NCBI RefSeq assembly: GCF_008831285.2
Contig: NC_045149.1
Coordinates: 10,564,417-10,628,416, forward strand
Reading direction: 5' to 3'
Length of the DNA: 64,000 nucleotides
Source of the DNA: Nymphaea colorata
Lineage: Eukaryota > Streptophyta > Magnoliopsida > Nymphaeales > Nymphaeaceae
In this document: piece after piece, positions 24,387 through 36,430 of the stretch
Layout: each line of letters starts with the position of its first letter
Position numbering within the stretch: the stretch's first letter is position 1
Notes under the pieces: model-generated
What the model saw: only the letters and a program-made list of their open reading frames with translations
Databases searched by the model: none
What the model was told of the DNA's origin: nothing
Made by a program: the position numbers and the translations under genes

Positions 24387-24533
24387 GTTAACCTTGACCA
24401 CAATCATGCAACAACTATCACCAAACTAAAGATAGGAATCTCAAAAGATAAAGGTTGCTAGTTAATCTTGACCACAATCATGCAACAACTATCACCAAAC
24501 TAAAGATAGGAATCTCAAAAGATAAAGGTTGCT
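24387..24533. repeat. 74-bp tandem duplication
   Basis: Units 24387-24460 and 24461-24533 are nearly identical (starting gttaaccttgacc and gttaatcttgacc). The duplication lies inside a 62-codon open frame that has no known relatives. Confidence 0.9.
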
Positions 24534-24754
24534 GTTTGCATACATTTTTGTCAGAATTTGGAGTGTAATCTCTGAGATTTTCACTGGAATGGCATTTGTT
24601 TCTACGATCTTATGCAGAAAATCATGTGTTCAATGTATGCCCGATTGTTTTTTGGCAATGTTAATGGCGCTTGATGATGTATCATGGATTTTGGGTTAAG
24701 TGTGGTTATTTGTGTTCCTTTTACTGCAAGGTAGTTTGAGCAAGCATGTGGTTT

Positions 24755-25605
24755 GTTTGGCATTTGCTTTTCAATAATTGGCACATTTTAAGTTTTCTCT
24801 ACAAACATTGAACTTCCTTAACATATTTCAGTTGCAAGCCATAATGTTTTTTATTGTAGGAATGCTAGTTGTGTATTCTATAGAGTTTGGTAGTTTTCTC
24901 TATAGTGCAAGTAGCCATAGTGTCTAACTTTGGGTGATTTTCAAGTTGTCTGTTATGCTGTTGATCATGGGATCATCAGGAAGGTTTGTCGCCATAAGTT
25001 CATTAATTTGAAAATACGAGTCTTTTGTTATATCCTGTTAAAAATATAAAAATCAATGCTAAATAAGGAATAAGCTTGTTGTGGAGTTGGAATTTCAATT
25101 TTTCTTTATAAATATGACAAAACAGGGAACCAACAGGCTCAACCCCAACTTAATCTAGAATTTTAGGCTAAAAATGATTCTCTATGTTGGTTTTCTCGAC
25201 AGAGAGATGATGGAATGGTAATGGGGACCAACCCCACCACATTATTCTTTCTTTATTATCATCTCATGCCAAATCCAATCTTCACACCAGTACTTTTGGT
25301 TGTTTCTCATTCTTCTACTTTTAGATGACCTAAACTTCTAGTAGGTTTACCAAGCAATTGCCAATTTAAACTCGTGTTTGGACTGCAACTTATTCCTAAG
25401 CTTGTCCACATTCTTTGATGTTTTTGAACATTTTTAACAATTCTATTATTCTAGTTAAAGCACTAAAGAATATCCGTTTGACATGACAACAATTTGCTGA
25501 TTAACCAAGATGCATAATTTTACTTCACGATCAGGAAGGAGCTATGTTATCTAAATATGTTGAGAGAGGGACCCTTATATGTAGGTTACTATTTTTCTGA
25601 GATGG
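24755..25605. repeat. Dispersed repeat X, copy 1 (~0.85 kb)
   Basis: Collinear and clearly similar to 43862-44698 in the same orientation. Shared blocks include ttcaataattggcacatttt, tagagtttggtagttttct and aatgctaaataaggaataagc. Similarity stops at gagatgg (about 25603), where the retroelement block starts; in copy 2 it stops at cagatgg (about 44698). I see no coding sequence. Confidence 0.8.
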
Positions 25606-27736
25606 GATGACTCAAATCCTCTTAGGTAGGGCTCAAATCTGAGAACAATCATAAAATCAATCTATCGTCATGTCGTGTCAGGACATAGACACATCATTTG
25701 CCAAGAAAACCTCTAACACAGACCATGACATGAAAAGGCCACTCAAGGGCCACAGTAACACAATCTCAATCACATGCAAGACAGGCTTAAACATTCCATT
25801 TCGGTCATAGCATTCACATGTCCATCAATCACATACATTCATTCACACACATTTCATTCACATACATTCATTTTCATTAGCTTTAGTGAATTGACAGTTC
25901 CTATGGGTGCAAACACAGGCACGTGCACACCGCGGGCGGCCTATAGCCAAGAGACAACCCCCGTGGTGGCCCAGAATAGAATGGATCCATTCATCCGCTG
26001 CAACGGTAGAACACTCATCCATCGATGTGTGAATTTCAAGGAGAGATACTCAACCATCCCTACGACACCCAGGTTGGGAAGGTGGGAGCCCAACGCTCCA
26101 AGCACATCACACAATAGTACCCTAGGGCCTTGCACCGCTTGCGCTCCGAACAGGTGAGACCAGTGGCGAAAGCGGGACGTCTCCCAAACACATAACAACA
26201 TCCCACTGGCCTCTCATCTCTTATTCTTTCATTATTATTATTATAATTACACATTCACAAAATGACTGACTATCTCATGAGGTTGGTACACTTCACGAGT
26301 GCACCCACACCTCCAATTGTCTCCACACGAGGTCTAAACATAACATTAACAGCCGTCATACAATATAGGTACAACTACCCTCCAATTTCAATCAATTGCA
26401 TTATTGCCCACGGCAATACATATGCGACAAATCACAATATTCACATCTTATCAAACACATCAATCAGATTTTTCAAAACTTGGCCAAATCCTAGAGAGTA
26501 GTCTCGATCCATGATGGCTCGTAGCTGTCCTATGCAATTATCATACTATGATGCCCTCTAATGCACAATCGGGGTCGAGGATGCACTCGACTCGATACCC
26601 CACCTCATTTGTCCTAAACAGTTATCAATTCTATCATGCACATGCAAATGCGTAACAATTTTCAAAACAAGCTTTTAATAGATTTCTTAAACAGAACTTG
26701 TCACATGACAAATCACTCACAATCACACATATCAGTCACACATTTCAAAACTTAGCCACACCACGATGAGTAGTCTCGATCCGTGATTGGCTCGTATCTG
26801 TCCTAGACAATTATCATTCTAGGATGCTTTCTAATGCATAATTGGGGTCGAGGAGATACTCGACTCGATACTCCATCTCATCTGTCCTAAACAGTTATCA
26901 ATTCTAGCATGCACATGCAAATGCATAACGTTTTCAAAACATGCTTCTCATAGCCTTTCAAAACATCTGATCAACCTGTTGCCCTGGGTCCGCCAAAACC
27001 TGAAAAAAGAAACAATTGAAGGCTTAGCCTTCGCAGTATGGCAACAAACAAGGAAAATTCCAAACCCTCTTAGGTAAGGCTCAAATCTAAGAACAATCAT
27101 AAGACCAATCTATCGTCATGTGGTATCAGGGCATAGACACATCATTTGCCAAGAAAACCTCTAACACAGACCACGACATGAAAAGGCCACTCAAGGGCCA
27201 TAGTAACACAATCTCAATCACATGCATGACATGCTTAAACATTCCATTTCAGTCATAGCATTCATATGTCCATCAATCACATACATTCGTTCACACACAT
27301 TTCATTCACACATTCATTTTCATTAGCTTTAGTGAATTGACAGTTCTTGTGGGTGCAAACACAGACACGTGCACATCGCGGGCGGCCTATAGCCAAGAGA
27401 CAACCCCCGTGGTGGCCCAGAATTGAATGGATCCTTTCATCCGCTGCAACGGTAGAGCACTCATCCATGGATGTGTGAATTCCAAGGAGAGATACTCAGC
27501 CATCCCTAGGACACCTAGGTTGGGAAGGCGGGAGCCCAACGCTCCAAGCACATCACACAACAGTACCTTAAGGCCTTGCACCGCTTGCGCTCCGAACAGG
27601 TGAGACCAGTGGCGAAAGCGGGATGTCTACCAAACACATAACAACATCCCATTGTTCTCTCATCTCTTATTCTTTCATTATTATCATTATAATTTCACAT
27701 TCACAAAATGACTGGCTATCTCATGAGGTTGGTACA

Positions 27737-27920
27737 TGATGCAGACCTTCCCACCAGGTGGCCGAGAACTAGGGCCAGCACGACCAAGCAAGGCCAAGAG
27801 AGTCAAGCACCATCGGCCAACATGATGAAAAGCATAGATGAGCTAAGGGAGGCTAACATAGAACTTGAAGTTGATGCAGCGGGCGGTGTGGGCGGAGCAT
27901 CATCAGCGGAGCGCGGGTAG
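27737..27920 (+). pseudogene. Tail of a Gypsy polyprotein overlapping the LTR start
   Basis: From the first base of the LTR a frame stays open for about 60 codons (LPTRWPRTRAS, then a low-complexity tail) to a TAG at 27918. The TR.RA-type motif resembles the C-terminal tail of several plant Ty3/Gypsy polyproteins. In some chromoviruses the pol frame is known to run into the 3' LTR. The rest of pol is absent, which fits a solo 3' LTR. Confidence 0.5.
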
Positions 27921-30295
27921 CGAGCTGAAGACTTCAAGGCGGAACAGGCACGGGAACTAGACCTAGATCCGGTTATAGCGAGTTCGAACCCTGAGTCTAG
28001 TCCTGACCCAGTCCACGCGTGGCAAGCCTAAGGCCTAACTTAGGCAAGTTATATGGCTGAACCCGTGAGGGAGAGGCCAAACTCACTAAACATTCGAGAC
28101 ATCTCGTCTCAGTCTCCTTTTATGCTTTTGCTTTATAGTTGAGTCGTTTCATTTCAGCAAGTGTCTCGGTTCTCATGTTAAGAACTGGTTTTATTTCAAG
28201 TACTTAAACTCTTTTGTAAGTCTTTTTTCATTATGCAATCAAGAATTAGAAGTTGAGTTTTTTGTGTGAATTGGCTCTTGCCTCTCTCTTCCCTTCATCG
28301 TCTTACCGCCGGTGATCGGAATCCAAAGGCTCCAACCCGTGGCTCTGGTTGAAGCAAAACAAGCTTGGAGACATTCCTCGAGGCTACTGGAATTCCTCTT
28401 GGAGTTTCTTCATCCTACGCATAATTCCCCGACTAAATCACCATCTTCTTACGGTGCAACTTCTTCATCCCCGGAAGGAGTCAGAGGCAGGAGAAGATAA
28501 TCAAGAAGGCTTGGAGGAGAGCGACTCGTGGCTCTAGTCGCCTAGTACCCAAGCGCATGACTCCGGCTGCAAGAGAAGAGGTAGGTGTCGATAATCTCCC
28601 GGCTCCTTCCATACTTGAGCAGAGCAGAGGACTAGTTGAAATCGTCCCTAGTAGGCCACTTGATCTTTGCTAAAAACAGAGAGAAAGAGCGCCGGAAAGG
28701 AGGATCGACACTAGCTCTTAGGAGACTGATTTTCACGGTAAGAAACCGAGAGAGCTCGTCGGAATTCTGTTGGTAGACGGCCAATAGAATTTCAGCGAAA
28801 TTGATCGGTTAATTCCCTTGGAAACTCGTCCATGGCAGCAGCAATCCAAACCCCACTCAGTCGAGGGATTGCTGTCGAAGGAGATAGAAATTCCCCAAAA
28901 GTGAGCAAATTCGTATTCACGACTTGGCAGAATCAAACAACCATCGGGCGGACGTTGCAGGCAAATTCTGAAGCAAACCAGGGCGGGTTTCACTCTCTCA
29001 CTTATTCCAGTAGCATCGCCCTGGCCTTAGCAACATCCCCACCAAATTGCATGCAATCCGTCCAACCATCGCGGAGAACCAGCTTTCGGTAAAAATTCCG
29101 TCCCTGCTCGCCGGAATCTTTAACGCTACAATTTTTCAGTCCAAAACCGAGAGGCACTCAATAACTTCTGGTTTTCTCAACTTGCCCATGGTCAGTGTTA
29201 TTGGTTATTAAGTTAGAATTTAATTGGCGAGGGCATTGTAGTCATTCCACCTCCTAAGCCCTTAAAGAAAAGGAAACCAGCAGCCTCTCAACTTCAACCG
29301 TCCCTAAAGCCTCACCAGCCCAAGAGTCTTACCCTCTTAACTCGCCACTTGTCTAACTCTTGAATCCTCATCATTACCCCACTTTGAGTTATAACCCCAT
29401 CTCCCCCTCGTGCATAACACCTATACCCTCTTGTATGACCCTTTGGCTCTCCCCAAACCAAAACCGGCACCATCTTAAGTGCTCCACTCCTCACGCCACC
29501 TTGCCTCTCATCATTAGCCTCACATTAACTCTCCACTCAATGACCTTATCCAGCCCTCACGTGAATTAAGCTCCTTTCCATCCAAGTCTCTTAGTTTCCT
29601 CCCTTGGTGTAACCCATCCTCATAACCGGCCATACTCATTAAGAGCCACCTCTCATCATTAGGAGCCATCTCACCTAGCCTTAATTTCACTCTCTCGTAG
29701 AATTAACCCTCCACCATCATACGCCTGACCTTAGTCTATCTCTAAGCCATAACCAAACCTTTAGCAATTAATCTCCATCTCCCGGCTCTATACAATCTAA
29801 CCCAAATCGAGCCTACCTAATCCCACTCCGAGCTCATTCCTTGTTCCGGGCTCGGTTTGACCCCTTGGAGTTCATTAGCTAGGTTCACCTCCAAGGTTTG
29901 CACGTGATCAAATTAGCATCTCTACTACAGCAAGTAAGTCATCTTGTAGCCTCCCTCGCTGCAATCATCTCCCGATCATCTTCCTAGGCGCCAAGGTGAC
30001 CTCGGCCAGGTGGGCCGAGCCCCTGCCTCCATCTAGGCGCTCCTCCATCACTTTGCTGCCTCTCTCGGCCGACCGAGGCCTGCAACAGCCACACACCATC
30101 CACTTCTGTTGCCGAGATCCTCAATCTCTCTCTGCCAGCTCTTACTAGAAGACCAGGCGTCCTAGACCAGGCGGGTCTAGCCTCCACTCCACCTCCTTGC
30201 TGAGATATCCGAGAGTGGCTAAGCCACTGGTTTTCTCTCGGATCCTATTGCTGTTTAAGTCGATCTCTCATCGGCTAGGTAACTTCTAAACATCC

Positions 30296-30302
30296 TATAA
30301 AA
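30296..30302 (+). promoter_or_regulatory. TATA box of the inserted LTR
   Basis: TATAAAA in a GC-mixed context, about 445 bp before the end of the LTR; likely drives LTR transcription to the right. Confidence 0.5.
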
Positions 30303-31421
30303 TGGGGTTATTGGGTGCATTTGCTTTCTAAGCCAGGATCTAGCCATTTGCTACTGTCGGTAGTCCCTCCAAGGCACCTTGCCAAGGACACGACTGCGAG
30401 TAGCTAGACCACCAACGGGAAAGGGCATGGTTTGGCCGTTCTTAGGGATTGTATGCATGGTTTGTGAACGAATGATGAGTGAGTTGTGAGAGTTAAATCT
30501 GTATTGCTCGCGTTTGTACTAGCCTTAATCCCCTCAGTTTTGTAATAGGATTGAAGACTTGGGATAGGGAAAACATACTTGTATCTCATACCCAGGGTAC
30601 TATTAAGCTGGGGTTGCTGTCCGACGGAAAAAGTTTTGTAAATATAATTTGCTTAAGTGTAGACTTTAGGCTCCCGCGAGTTGATCCTGGACTTGGGATC
30701 TATTCTCAAGCGTAGAAATCGCTAGTCGGGTCTAAGTTCTCACCAGTACACTTCACGAGTGCACCCACACCTCCAACTGCCTCTACACGAGGTCTACACA
30801 TAACATTAACAGCCATCATACAATATGGGTACAACTACCCTCCAATTTCAATCAATTGCATTATTGCCCACGGCAATACATATGCAACAAATCACAATAT
30901 TCACATCTTATCAAACACATCAATATGATCTTTCAAAACTTGGCCAAATCCTAGAGAGTAGTCTCGATCCATGATGGCTCGTAGCTGTCCTATGCAATTA
31001 TCATACTATGATGCCCTCTAATGCACAATCGGGGTCGAGGAGACACTCGACTCGATACCCACCTCATCTGTCCTAAACAGTTATCAATTCTATCATGCAC
31101 ATGCAAATGCGTAACAGTTTTCAAAACAAGCTTCTAATAGCTTTCTTAAACAGAACTTGTCACATGACAAATCACTCACAATCACACACATCAGTCACAC
31201 CTTTCAAAACTTAGCCAAACCACGGAGAGTAGTCTCGATCCGTGATTGACTCGTATCTGTTCTAGACAATTATCATTCTAGGATGCTTTCTAATGCATAA
31301 TTGGGGTCGAGGAGATACTCGACTCGATACTCCACCTCATCTGTCCTAAACAGTTATCAATTCTAGCATGCACATGCAAATACGTAACATTTTCAAAACA
31401 TGCTTCTCATAGTCTTTCAAA

Positions 31422-32872
31422 ACAAATCATACCATATATCAAACAATTTGCATGCATACACACATTCATTCACAATACAATCCATCAATCACATCACAAT
31501 CCTAGGATCCCACGATCCTAGGAACACACATTCACGCAATTGCCCAGGAAGAGATTTGCCTGGAATGCCGCCATACCTGTCGCACATCCACAAAACACTT
31601 CAAAACTACAACCCGCGTTGCTCAAGGTCTACTTGAGGTGCCCGGTGTACCTGGAACCATAGTAAAAAAATAAGTTCTCTAATCGCATTGCTATACAATC
31701 GATACAAATCTGAAAATACCAACATCGAGGCATGTCTTCGCCTCAAATGGGTGTCGACGGGTAGTGTCAACCTACAAGCCCCGCAATAGGCCTCTTCTTA
31801 ACTTCTTTACGTTGTGACCAAACGTCAAAACTCAATGCTTCAATCAATCCATCAGTAACACATTTCTCATTAGTTTTCTTTAGTTGAGGCGTTTTCCCGC
31901 AATTAAGATTCTCAACATACAACACATATGTACATCAATAGAAGCCTATTTCCTAAGCTTGCTAAAACGGTTTTAAACCTTCACGACTACATCACAATTT
32001 CTACCATGCTTCTCTATTGCTTCAAAAATCAACACATCATGTTAGAAAAACATTAATACACATAGATCCTCGTCCATCTCAAAATGGGCATAAACTTCCC
32101 CAAAATAGCGACATCTCTAGCATGCCTTCTAAATCATCAATTTCTAATTCTAGCATGCTCAAACAATAATTATACGTACTCCAACAGAAAATTTACAACA
32201 ATATAAGCTCGATTAAGCATTTCCCACCTCAATCTTAGAATTCAAACTGTCGTAGTGCTCCCCGCAGCCACTTCAAGAGTTTGATTGAGCTCAAACGTCA
32301 ACGATTGATCGCTGCCTCCACCACCATTACTTTCACTTCACTGGTATGAGGGAAAAATGATGTGTTCCCAACTGAAATGGAAACCAACAGCCCCAAAACA
32401 GTAAAAAACTGCAGGAAAAACGGATGGGGGAAAAAGGGAGAGTGTGCAGCAGAGAGGACGAGAGAGTGTGGGAGTGAGAGCTCGAGCAGAGGAGGAGAGG
32501 GAGAGAAACAACAAAAAAAAAAACCAGAAGGGGAGAGGCTGCGCAAGAGGAGGCCGTGTGGCAGAGAGGGGAGACGGCAAAACAGTGGGAGAGGGAGGAG
32601 GAGAAAAAAGAAGAGAGGGGAACCGGTGGCTTACCTATGCGCCACCACTGCCGTCGCCCTTCACCTTCTCCGCTGCTGCCATCTCTTCCGCCTCCTTCTT
32701 ATCTGTGTTGTGTTCGTTGAAAGGAAGAGACAGAGAGGAAGAAGAGGAAGGAGAGGGGGACGCTAAGGAAAACGAGGGAGAAGAGCCCTCGTGTCGGGCT
32801 CTCACGCGGGTAAGTTGCGGGTCCGGGTCTGGACCCACTCCAACCCGACCTGCCAAGAAAACGAGTGTTACA
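31422..32872. other. LTR remainder with GC-rich leader-like zone
   Basis: Right part of the retroelement block. Between 32340 and 32900 it is purine-rich on the + strand (gagagg, ggaggag) and pyrimidine-rich on the - strand, giving opposing open frames of 80-153 codons. All are low-complexity with no domain, and I regard them as compositional. Confidence 0.5.
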
Positions 32873-32950
32873 CCGCCCCTGCTTCTTCCTCCCTCAACGG
32901 GATAAACCCGATGGCAGCAGCTAGCTAGCCCGATGGCAGCGGCAGCATGT
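32873..32950 (+). pseudogene. Kiwellin 5' relic (leader and start of signal peptide)
   Basis: The stretch cttcttcctccctc, then gggataa, gctagctag and atggcagcggcagcat matches, with small differences, the leader and first codons of the kiwellin pseudogene at 46855-46925. It is cut after about six codons, where dispersed repeat Y begins, and it abuts an LTR start on its left. It is only a fragment and has no function as it stands. Confidence 0.65.
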
Positions 32951-33508
32951 TTTTCTTCCAAAATGGGAATTGGAAGTTGGGAATCCTAGTTTAGCTTTGA
33001 ATAATTTTCTTAGTTTTTGAATTCTGATTTTGGGACTGACTGAGGTTGGGAACTTTGTAAAATTTCCTTAGTTACCGATGGAAATAGATTTGGGAGGTTT
33101 GACCTGATCAACTTTGATTCAGATTTTGGTTTTGATTTGGTAATTTTGGAAATCTAGAAATATTCTTGGTATTGGAGTGAGAATTTTTTATTTACCTTCA
33201 AGGTTCAGTTTAAAGAATTTTGGACGTTGGTTAGACTCTAGGATTTTTAAGAAGAGTCGATTTTGGAATCCTGAAATTTTTAAGACTTTGGTCGTGGTCA
33301 TGAAAATTTGCTTGATTTTAAGTAGATTTTAGACAAAAAATTGATTTCAAGATGAATTTGATTTTGAGAGAAATCCAATCATGGAATCCAGTTGAAATCG
33401 ATTTTGAAAATTTTAGTTTTGCTGCCATTTTATGTTTTCACGTCAAAGTGAGGTGTGCAAGTTTTTGTGCAATATGACCTAGTCATGGCAGCGACTCCAA
33501 CTGAACTC
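32951..33508. repeat. Dispersed repeat Y, copy 1 (558 bp)
   Basis: Nearly identical and collinear with 55324-55883 (start ttttcttccaaaatggg, end near actccaact.aactc), same orientation, 22.4 kb away. Flanks differ on both sides. Non-coding, rich in tttgattttg motifs. Confidence 0.9.
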
Positions 33509-36430
33509 ATATCGTATTCGTATCAGCCTGATTTTGTATTTTTTAATGAATTTATTAAAAAATAATTTTTGAAGCTATATATTACCTTAACAATTGCCAG
33601 AACGGGTCGATAGGGCTTGTTGTTTAAGTTTCCAATACACGACGAAGTGCGATCTTTGCTACATTGCATCTTATTATTGTAACTTTTCAAGTGTTGTTTC
33701 TCTTATAACCTTGCAAGTGTAAATTGTACCTTAAATCTAAGTATGCATTCTTTATGCCATAGTCAACTCTAAAAACGGGGTAGAGGGAAAAAATGTGACA
33801 TCAAGGCATATAATTAGAACTCTCTGGCTCACATACCTAATCATATGGCATTATGGCATTGCTGTATGCAGCCACAAGTTTTGTCTTCTGGAACATGTGG
33901 TGGAGATTTGTAGCAACAAGTTTCTAATATATATATGTGTAACGTTAAGAAAAATCATGCTTCGAGTATATCGTTTTCTTATTTAATGGCTTATATAATA
34001 TATGCCTGTATGTGTGTCTATGTATTTTTACTATTGCCAACTAGCTATTAGTGCCAATTATGTTAAATTGGTCTCGGTGATTGAATGGGATTATGGGAGG
34101 AGATATGTGACTGAAATTCTCCACCACGTGAAGTATATTCGACAAAAGGATGAAAATCCATTAAAAAAAAAAACACCTTGTTGCTGCGGCATCTCCATTA
34201 TACATCTCTTGAATTCAACGAAATTAGAATTTGTTGTAGCTTTTACATTTTATAAGGTGTCCTCGCTCCTCAGAACTACTGTTTGTAACGACTTATTTTT
34301 CTCTTTTTGTAGGGTAGGCATCACATTCGTACACTTACTGGAACCTGACTTAGAAAGAAAAAATGACAACTCTGACCATTATGTCTGTTTACTTGTTAAA
34401 TGTTAAAGATAAAATATTTATTAGAATTTTAGAATTATATGGATTTAGTTTATATATATATATATACACACACACATATAAATATCCACTTTCAGTTAAA
34501 GCTTAGCCATCTCTCTCATTCGATGAGATAAATTTGTAAATGTAGCCATACAACCCAATTTTCACGTTGCCTCATGGGGGTCGCTGCTTCTATCTCTTGT
34601 CTGTATAGGCATAAAGTTTGTAAAAATGGATCAATTCGAAGGTGGCTTTCTAACCAGCTAAATTCTGTGTGTCCAACTTTGGTAGAAGTGCAACTTCTAA
34701 AGGATTTCTGGTCACAAGCTAGAGAAGGATCCAACTCTTTTGTCTGGATCTAGATCCAGACAAAACTGTGCGGTTCTGGATTTGGATCCAATTCTAAATT
34801 GGTGGAACAGGGTTTAGACTTATTATAGGTAATGCCAGATGCTGGTTCTTGAATAACCAAATTGTGTTACATGAATCATGCTTTTATTTTTGCACCTATT
34901 GCAAGCGATACGATGACTCAGCCACTCAGGTTCAGATTCTGCTGGATAAGAGTTGGCATTAAATCTAATTAATTTGGTTGCGTACATCTATCATGAGTCC
35001 AATGCCTACTGGATTCACATGAAAATAAGTTAGGGATAAAAATTTGGTCGTTTATCAAACTTTTCTTTGGGAACCTTGGTTGAGACCCAACTTTTCTGTT
35101 CCGGCAGCCACCCTACTGGTGGTGTTGAAAAGAGAAAAGGTCCACATCGCCCTGTATCGGCTGTTGCGTCTCGTTTTGCCGATGGCCCTGTTACGGCCCA
35201 TGTCTTTCATGGCTGGATATGGATCTGGATCCTATTCTTGGCTGGATTTGTGGTTTCTTCCCCTTTCTCAACTAATCTTAGTATCATTCGGACCCGTAGT
35301 TTGGAAAAACCAACCCATTGGATGCGACTCTTGACCACGAGGCTTCGAAGATCATGTCCGCCTATAGTCAAATGAAACCAATAAGAGACTGCTTTATTTT
35401 TCACAGTCTATGCAACTCAGTGCATCTCATCCGCTCATGGTTGGTTCAGTATCTCTTGCTCTTCCATGGGATCCGATTCAGAAATAGAGTTGATCCTGTT
35501 TTGGTTCCTTGTATAAATTGACGTATATGCAACTCATAATCCCAAGCTTGTTTCCCGACCAAATCGGTTCAGATTGATGCATGATTGAGACCAAACAAAG
35601 AAACTAGCCATGGGCATGAGTATTTGGTTGGGCGAACTCGAATCGAACCCGAGTAGCATGTTAGTTGTGATGAAGATGTAATCTTGCCTCATTGTCCTAC
35701 CTTTTTTCAGTAACGGAGAAACAATTTTCGGTGGAGACACTTCGGTCACCCAGTTTGGCCTTTGATATTATACATCTAAGTGGTGAGATTCGTTTGTATA
35801 CTTGGGCTTCATTAGAGTTTATGGCATCAAATTGTTCCATGGCTTATGCACATCCCAGCGGAAGGAGGTAAGAGCCTTACATATAAATTTATTTTGTGAA
35901 AATCAAAGAACTACTAGCGATTCACATTTTTGGAGACGTAATTTTACACAAAACTACTTGTGAATACTGAAGGTTTCAATTGGAAGACTCACACTTAACT
36001 TGTACAGTTCTGTATTGACTTAATTTACATAGTTCATGAATCATTTACGGATACATTGTGTTATTCTAATTCATATTTCAATCCATTGAAAGATTAAGGT
36101 GCAAAACCTAAGACTAAATGTATACTTCATCGTTAACTGATTTCCATTTTCTTACCAGTAATTAGGATCTACTTTCTTATAAGATGACAGATAGAGGCCC
36201 CGCCAGATTAGCGATCAAGTGTTCTTGTTCAGGTTTTGACCATCGAAAAGTAACGACGGTGGACTCTCTAGTCGGTCAATGCATGGTGGAGTCGGTCACG
36301 GGCTGACTCTAACCCATCACAATGCTGTTACGTCTGCTTTAACCCAGTGCAATTAGACTATGGAAGCTTGTGTGAAAAAGATTACTACTTGAATTTCCTT
36401 TGACTATATGAGGTACATAGTCATTGATAA
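33509..36430. other. Gene-free stretch
   Basis: The longest frame is 134 codons at 34002-34406. It has no domain, low-complexity ends and no splice context, so I do not call it. A GGATCC-rich zone (34730-35240) looks like transposon sequence. TA/CA runs occur near 34450. Confidence 0.45.
34738..34765. repeat. Perfect 28-bp palindrome
   Basis: TTTTGTCTGGATCT is followed directly by its exact complement. It sits in a zone with several further GGATCC/GGATCTGG motifs. Confidence 0.9.

Larger units (their letters stand above)
21028..24754. other. Gene-free stretch with A-rich tracts
   Basis: No recognisable gene. It includes a purine-rich AAAAG/GAAAA tract around 21590-21650 and 21960-22050 and two duplications listed separately. 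Confidence 0.5.
27737..30745 (+). mobile_element. 3,009-bp LTR-type insertion flanked by GTACA
   Basis: The insertion starts TGATGCAGACC and ends TTCTCACCA. GTACA immediately flanks it on both sides (27732-27736 and 30746-30750), and the uninterrupted copy of the same sequence at about 26290 shows a single GTACA. TG/CA ends with a 5-bp target duplication are the hallmark of LTR elements. No reverse transcriptase lies inside, so this is a solo LTR or an internally deleted element. TATAAAA at 30296 places a transcription start roughly 420 bp from the right end, as expected for U3-R-U5 order on the + strand. Confidence 0.8.
25607..31421. repeat. Tandem duplication of a ~1.45-kb LTR-derived unit
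   Basis: Copy 1 (about 25607-26965) and copy 2 (27055-27736, resumed at 30746-31421) are offset by 1,448 bp. They share long blocks, for example cgggcggcctatagcc and gagaccagtggcgaaag. Each copy holds an internal repeat of about 272 bp marked by gtagtctcgatcc (26498 and 26770; 30958 and 31229). Copy 2 is split by the LTR insertion. Confidence 0.85.
25607..32872 (-). mobile_element. LTR-type retroelement block, duplicated and nested
   Basis: Read on the - strand the block starts TGTAACACTCG at 32872, the usual start of many plant Ty3/Gypsy LTRs. It continues through a GC-rich leader-like zone (32640-32340) and into the duplicated units on the left. No gag or pol coding was seen, so this is LTR-derived sequence. 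It lies between dispersed repeat X and a kiwellin 5' relic, and is interrupted by the LTR insertion at 27737-30745. The left terminus was not found. Confidence 0.5.

Noticed and set aside
24273-24461. 62-codon frame containing half of the 74-bp duplication
   Set aside because: Short, no domain; I considered a Mutator-type transposase remnant but no motif supports it.
25774-26157. 127-codon frame in the retroelement block
   Set aside because: Histidine/threonine-rich start from ACATTCA repeats; the duplicated copy at 27200 does not keep the frame.
32298-32961. Open frames of 80-153 codons on both strands
   Set aside because: Purine-rich or pyrimidine-rich low complexity in an LTR leader-like zone; arginine/glutamate runs without any domain.
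34002-34406. 134-codon open frame
   Set aside because: No recognisable domain, low-complexity ends and no splice or promoter context.
35600-35660. tRNA-like T-loop on the - strand (GGTTCGATTC)
   Set aside because: No anticodon arm, D arm or paired acceptor stem at the right distances; more likely transposon sequence.
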